DNA of 44,867 nucleotides from a virus: the IMG/VR virus record IMGVR_UViG_3300005608_000008, positions 1-44,867 of that record; one strand, given 5' to 3'. The notes beneath the pieces were generated by a model, which was not told the origin of the DNA, ran no database searches, and worked only from the letters and a program-made list of their open reading frames with translations. The first letter of the stretch is position 1. The number at the start of each line of letters is the position of its first letter. Positions 22,352 to 31,360 of the stretch are shown here, piece after piece. The translations under genes were made by a program, and so were the position numbers.

Positions 22352-24037
22352 CTACATTTCCACTTCTATTAGATTAAATTTATAAGTTTTCCCATTTCTA
22401 TGATTTTTTAAAAATAAATCATTTTCTCCCTCTTGAATTGTGTAATCACCCCATGTTCCATCAACATCGTTTGATTGACCTTTATTTGATAATTGCAAGT
22501 CATTAACATACAAATTATTCCATCTAGCTGATGTTGAACCTAAATTTTTAGAACCATCTGGTATAACATCAGTATCAAAACTTAAAGCACTTCCTGTCCA
22601 TTGTATCCTTGCATCATGGTTATCGGTAGAACCATCAGTTGCATGAAAATCAAGCGTTTTTCCTATTTCTATAACCCCTGAACTATCAACATATGGCACT
22701 ACACCCCATCTATTACCACTTATTGATAATATTTTATTACCTAATCTTGTTGAATCACTAGCTGTTAAAGATACAGTTCCAGAGGCTGTTAAATCTTCAC
22801 AACTTATATGCAATCCAGATAATGTCTTGCTTAACGGATTGTAATTTAAATGTGAATTATCAGTATCAATATATTGTCTGTTATAGCCTGTATTATTTTT
22901 TGTTGAGAAAGTTACTTGATATTCAACAGAATCATTTTTTTCATCAATATCAATATTATTAGCATTAGTAGCCGTTCCTGTGACATTACCAGTAATTTGA
23001 CCATCAACTTGCAATGTAGATGTAATTCTTGCAGTACCAGCAACGTGTAATTTATGAGAAAAAGATGTAGCACCAATTCCTAAACCTGTTGTATTTAACC
23101 TCATAAGGTCGCTTGAACCATCTCTAGTTCTATACCTTTGAACATCAGCATCTATAAATGAATCATTTGAATCAGTACCAAACCTTGCGTAACCATCATT
23201 ATTTTGAACTCTCATATATACAGCACTATTTGTTGCTTGCTTAATATGTAATCTATCGTCTGGACTTGTATCATCTCCAATACATACAGCACCACCAGAA
23301 TCAATAATCATTCTAGCTGTGTTATCTGTTAAAAACTTTATATCTGCTGGCTCGTTAGCCTCAAATATCAAACTTCCTGTTCCTCTGTGAATTAAGCTTG
23401 TAGCTGTATTAGCACCACTATTGCCTCTAATAATTCTAAAACCATAATCTGTATAAGTTTCATCACCAACTAAATCTATATAAGCATTTCTATTACCAGA
23501 ACCTCCAGCACCTACCTCTAAATAGCTACTTGATGACCCATTTTGTATACGAAAAGTTCCTGTAATATCGAGACTATAGCCTGGATTTACTGTGCCTATC
23601 CCAACTTGGCCGTTTGACTCGATCGTAAATCTATCTCCACTATTAGTTGTAAATCTAAGTTCATTTGAAGCACCTAAATACATACCATTTGCTGGTTTTG
23701 TAGAGCCTGTTACATTAACTCTTGCTGCTTGAAGCTGACCAGATACTGTATTATTTCCTGTCGTAGAAACATTACTTGTAGTTGTTAAAGCTCCTGTTTC
23801 TAAATTTACAAACTTGTGAGTTCCACTTGCACCTTCTAATCTTTCAAATGCATTATTAGCTGCATTACGTCTTTCAAAATAACCAGCAGTATTCCACCTA
23901 ACAGCCCTTACAGGATAACTTCCACTATGAGTAGTTCCATCAGAAAATAAAGATGATATTGTATTATCCCTTGCTTTAAGCTCAGTAATAAAATTTGTAT
24001 ATGTGCTATTTAAAGCTGGTTTTGTAAAGTCAGACAT
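22352..24037 (-). CDS. Tail fibre (561 residues)
   Basis: A beta-rich fibre with typical marine phage segments: NSGDRFTIESNGQVGIGTVN, then AVCIGDDTSPDDRLHIKQ and a Gly/Thr shaft. The last ~70 residues (NLGSTSARWNNLYVNDLQLS, DGTWGDYTIQEGENDLFL) match the C-terminus of the giant fibre. The gene follows the tip protein J with no gap. No intramolecular chaperone (peptidase S74) end is visible, so trimerisation must rely on the chain itself or on the downstream assembly-like protein. Confidence 0.75.
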   Translation of the reverse strand: MSDFTKPALNSTYTNFITELKARDNTISSLFSDGTTHSGSYPVRAVRWNTAGYFERRNAANNAFERLEGASGTHKFVNLETGALTTTSNVSTTGNNTVSGQLQAARVNVTGSTKPANGMYLGASNELRFTTNSGDRFTIESNGQVGIGTVNPGYSLDITGTFRIQNGSSSSYLEVGAGGSGNRNAYIDLVGDETYTDYGFRIIRGNSGANTATSLIHRGTGSLIFEANEPADIKFLTDNTARMIIDSGGAVCIGDDTSPDDRLHIKQATNSAVYMRVQNNDGYARFGTDSNDSFIDADVQRYRTRDGSSDLMRLNTTGLGIGATSFSHKLHVAGTARITSTLQVDGQITGNVTGTATNANNIDIDEKNDSVEYQVTFSTKNNTGYNRQYIDTDNSHLNYNPLSKTLSGLHISCEDLTASGTVSLTASDSTRLGNKILSISGNRWGVVPYVDSSGVIEIGKTLDFHATDGSTDNHDARIQWTGSALSFDTDVIPDGSKNLGSTSARWNNLYVNDLQLSNKGQSNDVDGTWGDYTIQEGENDLFLKNHRNGKTYKFNLIEVEM

Positions 24038-27000
24038 TTAAACTCCTCTTACAGTAAAGTCTACAGTGACGGCAGAAGTAGCACCACTATTTGGAACAGG
24101 ATTGCCACTATTATCAAACAAGTATATTCTAAATCCTTGTGAAGGATTCGCAGTATCTTCAAAATCATAAATCGCATATTTAGCAGCAGAACTTGATCCT
24201 CTTATTTGTAAAGTTATTGAATCTACGTCAATAAAAGTTTTATTGAAAGTAACTAACTTACCATCGCTAACATCACTTAATGTAACGCTTGTATTTCCTT
24301 GATCTGTAAATTGTTTTAAAAATGTTTTTGTTCTAACAACATTTACTTTTGCTAGATCATCATTATCAGCACCATCAAATCTATGAGTAACTCGTATAAA
24401 TCTAAAATTAGTTGCTATAACTTTATTTTTATTTTGACCAAAAGAAGTAAACGTACCAGCAGAACCACTACCATTATCTGGTGCGATTTCAATCTCTGTA
24501 TTAAGTGATAATCCATTTCCAACAGTAAAACTATCTTCAAATCCAACTGTCGCTTCTATTTTTGTTTTTGCAATAGTAGCTCCTGTATCTATTGTTTCTC
24601 TATATAATCCTGAGTTTAAAGTAGGTAAAGCATAAGGAGTCGAACTACCATATACTCCAAAAGTCCTAGATGTATCATTATTATTTGGATCAAAATGTTG
24701 TTTCCAAGTTCTAGAGGTATCTATACAATAAAATATTCCGCCACCTTCAAAAAAACCATTTGTTTTCGTTCCACTCAAATCACTAACATGATCTTGTTTT
24801 AAGATAAAATCAGGAGGTTCATCTACTTCAGCAATTACTGATTTTGATAAACCTTGATGACCAGCAGTATTGATAGGAAATATTTTATATTCAAAAGTAC
24901 CACCAACTTGTTCAAAAACTGTTGTAAAAGTTCCTAGTTTTTGTCCAACTAAAGTAGTTAAACCACCTGCAATTTTATATATATTATAAAAAGCTATAGG
25001 AAGTTGCCCTACACCTACAGAACTTTCCGTCCAGCGTAATAAAACATTATTGTCAATAACTTCATCATTAAAACTTGTAACTTGTGATGGTGCTACTACT
25101 TCAAACATCACATCAGCCAAATCTCCCTCATTACCATTAATATCAACAGCACGAACAAAATATTTTTGTTTTACCTGTGACCATGTTACTTCTTCAGTTA
25201 CAGATGTACCATTTTGCATAAATTTAGCTGCTCCCATATTTGATTGATTTGCATTTTCATTCGCACGATATATTTTATAAAAAGCAATTGGTAGTCCATT
25301 AATTTTAGTAGCATCAGAAGGGTTTTTTGCTTTTGGCACTTCATCCCAATCTACAAAAGCACTAACGCCAACTACTGTTGCTGAAAGGTTTTGTGGTGCT
25401 GGAGGAGGAGTAACAGTTACATCTGGATAATCTGGATCTGCCCCAGTACGACCCACATCTCCAACAGTATTATTAATATCTCTTGCTGCAACAAAAAACC
25501 TTCTTGCAGTAGATGTATTTAAAATTGCATGATCAACTTCAAATAAATAACTTTCAGAATTAATTACATCTAAGTTAGATGCAGCATTAAAGTTTGTATT
25601 GTTAGTAGCACTTGATCTTATAATATAATCTTTTATTTTAGTAGCTCCTTCTGCTGGTTTTGCCCAAGATAACCTTATTTTTGAACCTTCATATGTATAT
25701 GAAATATTAGGTGCAGCAGCTTTAGCAAAGGGTACAGCTAAAGATTTTTTACCGCTAAGTTTGCCAATAATATCTCTAGCTTCTACTTTAAATGTTTGCG
25801 CTGATGACCAAGTTACTGGAACAGTAAGAGTTGTTGAATTTGTAGTTGCTATAAGTGTACTTCCTTGAAATATATCATAATCTTGTATGGCAAATCTATT
25901 GCCATCAACTACTGATGCAGACCAATTTAAAACAAGATTATCATTTGAATATGCACTTGTAAAAGTTGCTGGTTGTCGAGGAATACTTATAGCTAAACTT
26001 GCGGATCTAGCTAAATTGCTTTCGTTACCGTCTTGGTCAATTGCTTTTATTGAATAAGTTTTTGTTGTATCTCCACTACTTGGTAAAGTAGGCACGACTA
26101 CAGATGTTGCATTAAATTCTCCTAGTAAAGATCCAGTACCATAAGAACCTTCGTAAATCTTATATCCTCTTATATCAAGGTCAGAAAATGTTGGAAATTC
26201 TCCTTCTAATGGAGTCCATGACAAGACAATACCAAGATGCGGATCTAAAGATGCTGAAAAGTCATCCCTTACTCTTGAAGGTAATGAATTTTTACCTCTT
26301 ACTTTTTTGTTATTAAGAGATAATGGTTTTTTTGATTTCTTACCAGATGCACTTATACTTTTAACTCTTATGTCATATTCGACAAAACCTATTTGTGGTT
26401 GATTTTTTTTAGTTTTAGGAACATTAATATCATCTATTGAATAGGTTGGATCTTGTAATTCAACAGTTCTCCATCCTGTATTATTTTTTCTATATCGTAA
26501 TTCATATCGATTTACTCCAATAACTGGTTTCCATGCAATTAAAAGTCTTACTTTGACTTGATTTTTTTCTTTATATAATTGCTCAATTGGATAGGTAACT
26601 GGGTCTGATGGATCTGTAGTACTATCAACTGCAAAACCTGTTGGGCTTGTTGGTACTAAATCTAAATTAGTAACATCTCTATGTTCAAGAGTTTCGTTTT
26701 CTTCAACTACTGCATATTTACTTTCATTATGTAATACAGCAGTAACTGTATAAGTAAAATCATCTTCTTCTTCTACTGAAATTACTTTATAAAGTTGAGA
26801 TTGAATTGCAGCATTAGTGCCAGTAGTTTCAATAACCCAAAAAGAACCAATATTAGGATCTTGATTTTGAAATTTATTTGTATAAACAGGATTTTCTTGT
26901 AATGTGTTCTCTAAAAAAGGATCATGACCATCATCATCAGTTACTTTTTTTCTAAATCTCCCTGCTACTGTTATTTTTTTTGTTGTTGTGTTTATATTAG

Positions 27001-29098
27001 AAATTGCTCTTTCAGATAATTGACCATCAGGCAAAATAACAGTTAATGTCCCACCTAAATTTCCTGATAGTGTTGGTAAATCTGTAATACTATCTATTGT
27101 AATACGACTATTACCGTTAACTGTTTCAACATTAGTAATTTGACCGCCTCTTCTAACTCCAGACTTTAATTTATCTTGTATCTCAATAATTTGACCTGGG
27201 GTTATTAAAGCTCCAGCAGATATTGTAGTAGTGAATGAAACAATATCAGTTTCAGTAGCAAGTGTTGTTAGTAACCATTTTGCAAGTCTTCTTGCTTGAC
27301 TCCTCGAAGTTACACCAAAACTATTTATGTTTTTAACAATTGCACCGTACTTCAACATCCCTTCAGTATCAAGAACTTGCTCGTATGCTGCATCTCTTAG
27401 CTCATTATCAAAATATTTAACAACGACTACGGTAGCTCTTGTTTTAGATGCACTTCCTGAGTATGTAAAACCATCTTGAGTTACATTTGCATATGTAAAC
27501 AAATAAGAAGGAGTTATACCTTCTCTATCTTGTATAAGACTAATACTGCCAGCCATATATAAAGGCATAGCTCTAAAAACAGAACATAAACTATTAACAA
27601 CTTTGAAAACATCTTGTCTTGATTGTATGTTTACATTAAGGCTAAATCTTGGTTCAGTAATTGTTTCAACAACACCTGTATTTAACCTGTCTTCAAAAGA
27701 TACAAGCTCTGATGAATATACAGATGCAGCATAAAAACTATAAACATCTAATTGATTTGTTTTTATAAAATCTCCACATCCGTACCTCTCAGAAGTGAGC
27801 AAATTATATAAGCACCAGGCTGGATCTGTTGTCCATTGCGCTGCTCCAAGTGTTCCGTTAAAAACGTAATTTGATGGATATATTATTCTGCCGTTGTCTG
27901 GGTCAACTGTGACACCATTTGGAATTTTTACTTTTATACCTTTTATTAAATAAGTTCTTTTTGGAACTGCATTAAATTGTTCAGCGTTAATTCTAAGTCC
28001 TACTAATGCACTGTCAGGATAGTTAAATCTTCTCCCAAATTTAACAGTTCCAGAATTATCTTTAGTTTGATTATGTTCACAAGTAAATTTTTTACGATTG
28101 ATCACAGAAGCAACTAGCATTATTCTGTTTTTAGTTTGATTTGGATTAGAACTTGCATTGTAAGGAGGAACAAATTCGCATCCAATACTATCCCCAACTT
28201 CTAAGTTATGATTGTGTGCAGTTGTGATTGTTATAATTTTTCCGCTTCCACCACTTCCATCATCATGTATAAACGTACCATTGAAATTTTTTCCTTGTTC
28301 TTTAACAAGAGTTGTTGAAGATACAAAAAAACCACTTGTATGACTTATATAAGTTTCAGAATTTGGTTCACCGTCATCATCATCAGCATTCATAAATGCT
28401 TGATCGTCAGCAAGATTTGTATCTCCAGCAGTGCCAGTTCTTACTACTTTAAATGCAATAGGAAAATTTGCATCTGAAAAATTACTAATATTAAATTCAT
28501 ATTGTTTTTGATACAAATCAGGAGTTCTACCAGTTATTTCTTGATTAATACTTCCATTAATTCCAATATCAGAAAAAGCTCCATTTGCTAATGAACGTTG
28601 AAATTTAAATGTAAATTTTGTTCCTAAAGTATCACCATTATTTTTTATTTTTTGTAATTGTGGAACACTTATTAAAAAAATAATAGAATCTACACTTTCA
28701 TCGGTAATACTAAAAGTTTGTCCAGTTGCATCTACTTGAACATTACTTTGTGGATTAGGAATTACATTTGCAGCTTGAACAAACCCACCTATTACAGATT
28801 GAGTTGAAGTACCAGATCTTCTTCTAACAATTACATCATCAAAATTAAAACTACCATCAGAATTTTGCAACGGTGTATTATCTAAAAATATTGATTGCAT
28901 AAATGAATCTTTTGCACCATCTATTGGATTAACAAACCCTGGTTCTACTAAACCTTGAATTTGTCCTTCACTTATCAAATCAACAATACGACCATAAGAC
29001 CTACTATTTAAAGAGTCTTCATCCGTTGATGGTGTGCGTGACCCACCGCCACCGCCTTTACCACCGCCACCAGAACCAGCAATAAATTTATTAGTCAT
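24038..29098 (-). CDS. Tail tip attachment protein, lambda gpJ-like
   Basis: 1686 residues with an early Gly-rich segment (AGSGGGGKGGGGGSRTPST), then NSRSYGRIVDLISEGQIQGLV, the opening of J-family tail tip proteins. The central part continues through the J core, and from about 860 there are several fibronectin type III-like units, followed by a C-terminal tip region. J closes the tail and contacts the receptor. It overlaps gpI by four bases (ATGA) in the classic order K-I-J. Somewhat longer than lambda J because of the extra FN3 units. Confidence 0.88.
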   Translation of the reverse strand: MTNKFIAGSGGGGKGGGGGSRTPSTDEDSLNSRSYGRIVDLISEGQIQGLVEPGFVNPIDGAKDSFMQSIFLDNTPLQNSDGSFNFDDVIVRRRSGTSTQSVIGGFVQAANVIPNPQSNVQVDATGQTFSITDESVDSIIFLISVPQLQKIKNNGDTLGTKFTFKFQRSLANGAFSDIGINGSINQEITGRTPDLYQKQYEFNISNFSDANFPIAFKVVRTGTAGDTNLADDQAFMNADDDDGEPNSETYISHTSGFFVSSTTLVKEQGKNFNGTFIHDDGSGGSGKIITITTAHNHNLEVGDSIGCEFVPPYNASSNPNQTKNRIMLVASVINRKKFTCEHNQTKDNSGTVKFGRRFNYPDSALVGLRINAEQFNAVPKRTYLIKGIKVKIPNGVTVDPDNGRIIYPSNYVFNGTLGAAQWTTDPAWCLYNLLTSERYGCGDFIKTNQLDVYSFYAASVYSSELVSFEDRLNTGVVETITEPRFSLNVNIQSRQDVFKVVNSLCSVFRAMPLYMAGSISLIQDREGITPSYLFTYANVTQDGFTYSGSASKTRATVVVVKYFDNELRDAAYEQVLDTEGMLKYGAIVKNINSFGVTSRSQARRLAKWLLTTLATETDIVSFTTTISAGALITPGQIIEIQDKLKSGVRRGGQITNVETVNGNSRITIDSITDLPTLSGNLGGTLTVILPDGQLSERAISNINTTTKKITVAGRFRKKVTDDDGHDPFLENTLQENPVYTNKFQNQDPNIGSFWVIETTGTNAAIQSQLYKVISVEEEDDFTYTVTAVLHNESKYAVVEENETLEHRDVTNLDLVPTSPTGFAVDSTTDPSDPVTYPIEQLYKEKNQVKVRLLIAWKPVIGVNRYELRYRKNNTGWRTVELQDPTYSIDDINVPKTKKNQPQIGFVEYDIRVKSISASGKKSKKPLSLNNKKVRGKNSLPSRVRDDFSASLDPHLGIVLSWTPLEGEFPTFSDLDIRGYKIYEGSYGTGSLLGEFNATSVVVPTLPSSGDTTKTYSIKAIDQDGNESNLARSASLAISIPRQPATFTSAYSNDNLVLNWSASVVDGNRFAIQDYDIFQGSTLIATTNSTTLTVPVTWSSAQTFKVEARDIIGKLSGKKSLAVPFAKAAAPNISYTYEGSKIRLSWAKPAEGATKIKDYIIRSSATNNTNFNAASNLDVINSESYLFEVDHAILNTSTARRFFVAARDINNTVGDVGRTGADPDYPDVTVTPPPAPQNLSATVVGVSAFVDWDEVPKAKNPSDATKINGLPIAFYKIYRANENANQSNMGAAKFMQNGTSVTEEVTWSQVKQKYFVRAVDINGNEGDLADVMFEVVAPSQVTSFNDEVIDNNVLLRWTESSVGVGQLPIAFYNIYKIAGGLTTLVGQKLGTFTTVFEQVGGTFEYKIFPINTAGHQGLSKSVIAEVDEPPDFILKQDHVSDLSGTKTNGFFEGGGIFYCIDTSRTWKQHFDPNNNDTSRTFGVYGSSTPYALPTLNSGLYRETIDTGATIAKTKIEATVGFEDSFTVGNGLSLNTEIEIAPDNGSGSAGTFTSFGQNKNKVIATNFRFIRVTHRFDGADNDDLAKVNVVRTKTFLKQFTDQGNTSVTLSDVSDGKLVTFNKTFIDVDSITLQIRGSSSAAKYAIYDFEDTANPSQGFRIYLFDNSGNPVPNSGATSAVTVDFTVRGV

Positions 29099-29727
29099 TC
29101 GTCAACCTCTACATCAACAGTATCAATTTTTGTTGATATTGGAATAGATCCAACCAAAGTTTTTCCATATACTACAGGTACTGCTGTACCAGATCTAGTT
29201 GTCTGCTGCACTCCGCTAAATGAAAATGACTTAATAGGATCTGATTCATCATCTGGAAGTTCTGGTGTTGGAGTTAATAAACCAGCAACACCGCTTAAAA
29301 CTAACAACATTCCAATCTTACCAGCCAAAGCACTGATGTTAATACCTGTTATAGCACCAGCATTAATTAAAGGAACTTGTGCGTAATTAAATACACTTGC
29401 ACTTAATATACCTGACCCACCTGTCATAAACGCAAAACCGATTAAAGCAACACCAGCTAAAATTTTTCCAATATTTCCAGAACCAGCTACAACAGGTATT
29501 ATCTTTATATCTAATCCACCACTAGGAAAGTCTAATAAGTCTTCATCAATATTATATTTGCCCATATATACTTGATAGTTTTGATTAGACATATGTTTGT
29601 CTAAACCAGCAAAGTTAACCCTTAAAAAACGAACTGCATCTATAGGTGTATTGACAACAGCTTCAAATTCATTATTACCGCCACAAAATTCTGCCAATTC
29701 TCCGTAGATTTTTATCTTACTTAACAT
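29095..29727 (-). CDS. Tail assembly protein, lambda gpI-like
   Basis: 210 residues: an ubiquitin-like start (IKIYGELAEFCGGNNEFEAV) with LDFPSGGLDIKIIPVVAGSG, then Ala/Gly-rich hydrophobic segments (GKILAGVALIGFAFMTGGSG) and a C-terminal domain ending with GVQQTTRSGTAVPVVYG. This is the pattern of lambda gpI, needed for tail tip assembly but absent from or minor in mature tails. It overlaps gpK and gpJ genes. Confidence 0.82.
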   Translation of the reverse strand: MLSKIKIYGELAEFCGGNNEFEAVVNTPIDAVRFLRVNFAGLDKHMSNQNYQVYMGKYNIDEDLLDFPSGGLDIKIIPVVAGSGNIGKILAGVALIGFAFMTGGSGILSASVFNYAQVPLINAGAITGINISALAGKIGMLLVLSGVAGLLTPTPELPDDESDPIKSFSFSGVQQTTRSGTAVPVVYGKTLVGSIPISTKIDTVDVEVDE

Positions 29728-30424
29728 AACGCAACCTCTTTCCTGTGCATTTTACAAGCCATTCACCATAAAAATCCTTTGAACTAAGTCTACCTTCAAT
29801 ATGATGTAATACCATCTGCTGTGGCAATAAAAATACACCAACATGATTTAATCCTGTACTATTTATAGCCATTAACAGACTATCTCCATGCTCCAGTCCC
29901 TCTTCTTCGCTCAGTTCTCTGAACCCTGTTTCTTTAAAACATTTATCAAAATATGGATGCATTCTAAAACTTTCTGAATCTATAGGTCTTTCCCAGTCTC
30001 TTAAAATAATACCTACAGATTCATAATAATCTTTTACTAAAGTCCAACAATCGTGAACTCCGAAAGAATAATGTCTACCTATTAAAGGAGCTTTATATCC
30101 TGATGGTTCAAATTCATGCCATTGACCTAATGCAACTGCATATATGTACCAAACTTTTTTTGAATTTTCACAAGCAGTTAAATCAGCAGAACTGGGAAAC
30201 GGAGTTTGATATGGATGTGAATGAAAAATTCCTACAATAGTGCCAGAGTCTTCTGCTTCTGCATAATCTATAGGATCAATAATAAAATGATCATATGTAT
30301 TTGCAGCTATATTTCTACATTTTTTATATCTTTTACGGCCTTTTATTACAACAACTAAACCACAAACTTCAGAAGGAAACATATCTTCTGCGTGTTTTTG
30401 TGCTTCTATCCTCCAGTTACTCAT
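29717..30424 (-). CDS. Tail assembly peptidase, lambda gpK-like (JAMM + NlpC/P60)
   Basis: 235 residues from the ATG at 30424, which has GGAG six bases upstream; the frame opens five codons earlier with a TTG. The N-terminal JAMM metallopeptidase shows FHSHPYQTPFPSSAD (~69-83). The C-terminal NlpC/P60 domain shows GVHDCWTLV (Cys ~125) and NHVGVFLL with its His. This two-domain form matches gpK, which processes or places tip components and may cut peptidoglycan during entry. It overlaps gpL by eight bases. It is the only cell-wall hydrolase seen in the window. Confidence 0.85.
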   Translation of the reverse strand: MSNWRIEAQKHAEDMFPSEVCGLVVVIKGRKRYKKCRNIAANTYDHFIIDPIDYAEAEDSGTIVGIFHSHPYQTPFPSSADLTACENSKKVWYIYAVALGQWHEFEPSGYKAPLIGRHYSFGVHDCWTLVKDYYESVGIILRDWERPIDSESFRMHPYFDKCFKETGFRELSEEEGLEHGDSLLMAINSTGLNHVGVFLLPQQMVLHHIEGRLSSKDFYGEWLVKCTGKRLRYVK

Positions 30425-30995
30425 GAAAAGCTCCAACACCAGGAAATTGTCTTGGTAACACCTGTCTTTTAGGAATTTTTACATTAGGTAAATCCCAAAT
30501 TGCACTTAATTCAAATTCAACCATTTGACGATTTTCTGTGGATTTACGACTAATTATATAAATCTGATCTCTACTAGTTGCATTTGTATTAGCAGTTGTT
30601 TCTCCATCTAAAAACATGGCTAGAGTTTGTATCCTAGTGACCTTTGCATTTAATAAATCATTACCTGGTGTTACTTGATTAACTTCTATAAGAATAGATG
30701 AAACAGTTGACAATAGATTACTTACACGAAGTATAGGTCTAGGTATACCATCATTTTGACCAGCTTTCTGATCAAATCCTTCTGCTTGAATTGGCATAGG
30801 AGTATAATTTTGGCCTCTAAAACGCACAAGTCCTACAGCATTAGCTTTCATGCCAGAATGCCAATAATATTTTGTAGTTACATTAGATGGATTACCAGTC
30901 TCATAATGTGTTCCTTCTACAAGTTCTAATTGAAATAATTCAATAACTGCACTTGGATCTGGTTTTTGTAATTCAGTTATATAAGAAGATGTCAT
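30417..30995 (-). CDS. Minor tail protein, lambda gpL-like
   Basis: 192 residues: early ELQKPDPSAVIELFQLELV, then NPILR-like segments (GIPRPILRVSNLLSTV), and CxxC-free C-terminal part VEFELSAIWDLPNVKIPKRQ, all typical of gpL-type tip proteins. In lambda L binds an iron-sulphur cluster with four cysteines; none is visible here, so the metal site is missing. Order M-L-K is kept and genes overlap at both ends. Confidence 0.75.
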   Translation of the reverse strand: MTSSYITELQKPDPSAVIELFQLELVEGTHYETGNPSNVTTKYYWHSGMKANAVGLVRFRGQNYTPMPIQAEGFDQKAGQNDGIPRPILRVSNLLSTVSSILIEVNQVTPGNDLLNAKVTRIQTLAMFLDGETTANTNATSRDQIYIISRKSTENRQMVEFELSAIWDLPNVKIPKRQVLPRQFPGVGAFHE

Positions 30996-31360
30996 GCCTC
31001 AAACACCTCTACAAATTCAAGTTGAATATCATTTAAATTAAAAGCAGTTATTGTAACTTGTGGATTTTCGCAAGTCCATTTCCCAGCAGAACCATAAGGA
31101 GGAGTCCAATCAAAGGATGATGCTCCATTGTTACCTTTTAAGGGATCTGATAAAAAATTTAAAATATTTGTTGTGGTTGTATTATCACGATTATTAAAAC
31201 TTAGAGAATATATTCTTCTAGATGGATTAATTCCTCTTTGAATCCGTTGCTCATATCCATCCCCCAGTTCTGTTCGTAAAATATTATTTTGAATAGATAA
31301 TGTTGGGGAATAACTTGGTGATACGTCAGAACCAACACTAGATGAATCAAATGTAGCCAT
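30992..31360 (-). CDS. Minor tail protein, lambda gpM-like
   Basis: 122 residues with RTELGDGYEQRIQRGINPSR, YSLSFNNRD and a C-terminal FDWTPPYGSAGKWTCENPQ, typical of phage minor tail protein M. It sits between the tape measure and gpL, overlapping the tape measure by one base and gpL by four. It connects the tail tube to the tip complex. Confidence 0.8.
   Translation of the reverse strand: MATFDSSSVGSDVSPSYSPTLSIQNNILRTELGDGYEQRIQRGINPSRRIYSLSFNNRDNTTTTNILNFLSDPLKGNNGASSFDWTPPYGSAGKWTCENPQVTITAFNLNDIQLEFVEVFEA

Noticed and set aside
15090-24037. Diversity-generating retroelement acting on fibres
   Set aside because: No reverse transcriptase or template repeat was seen.
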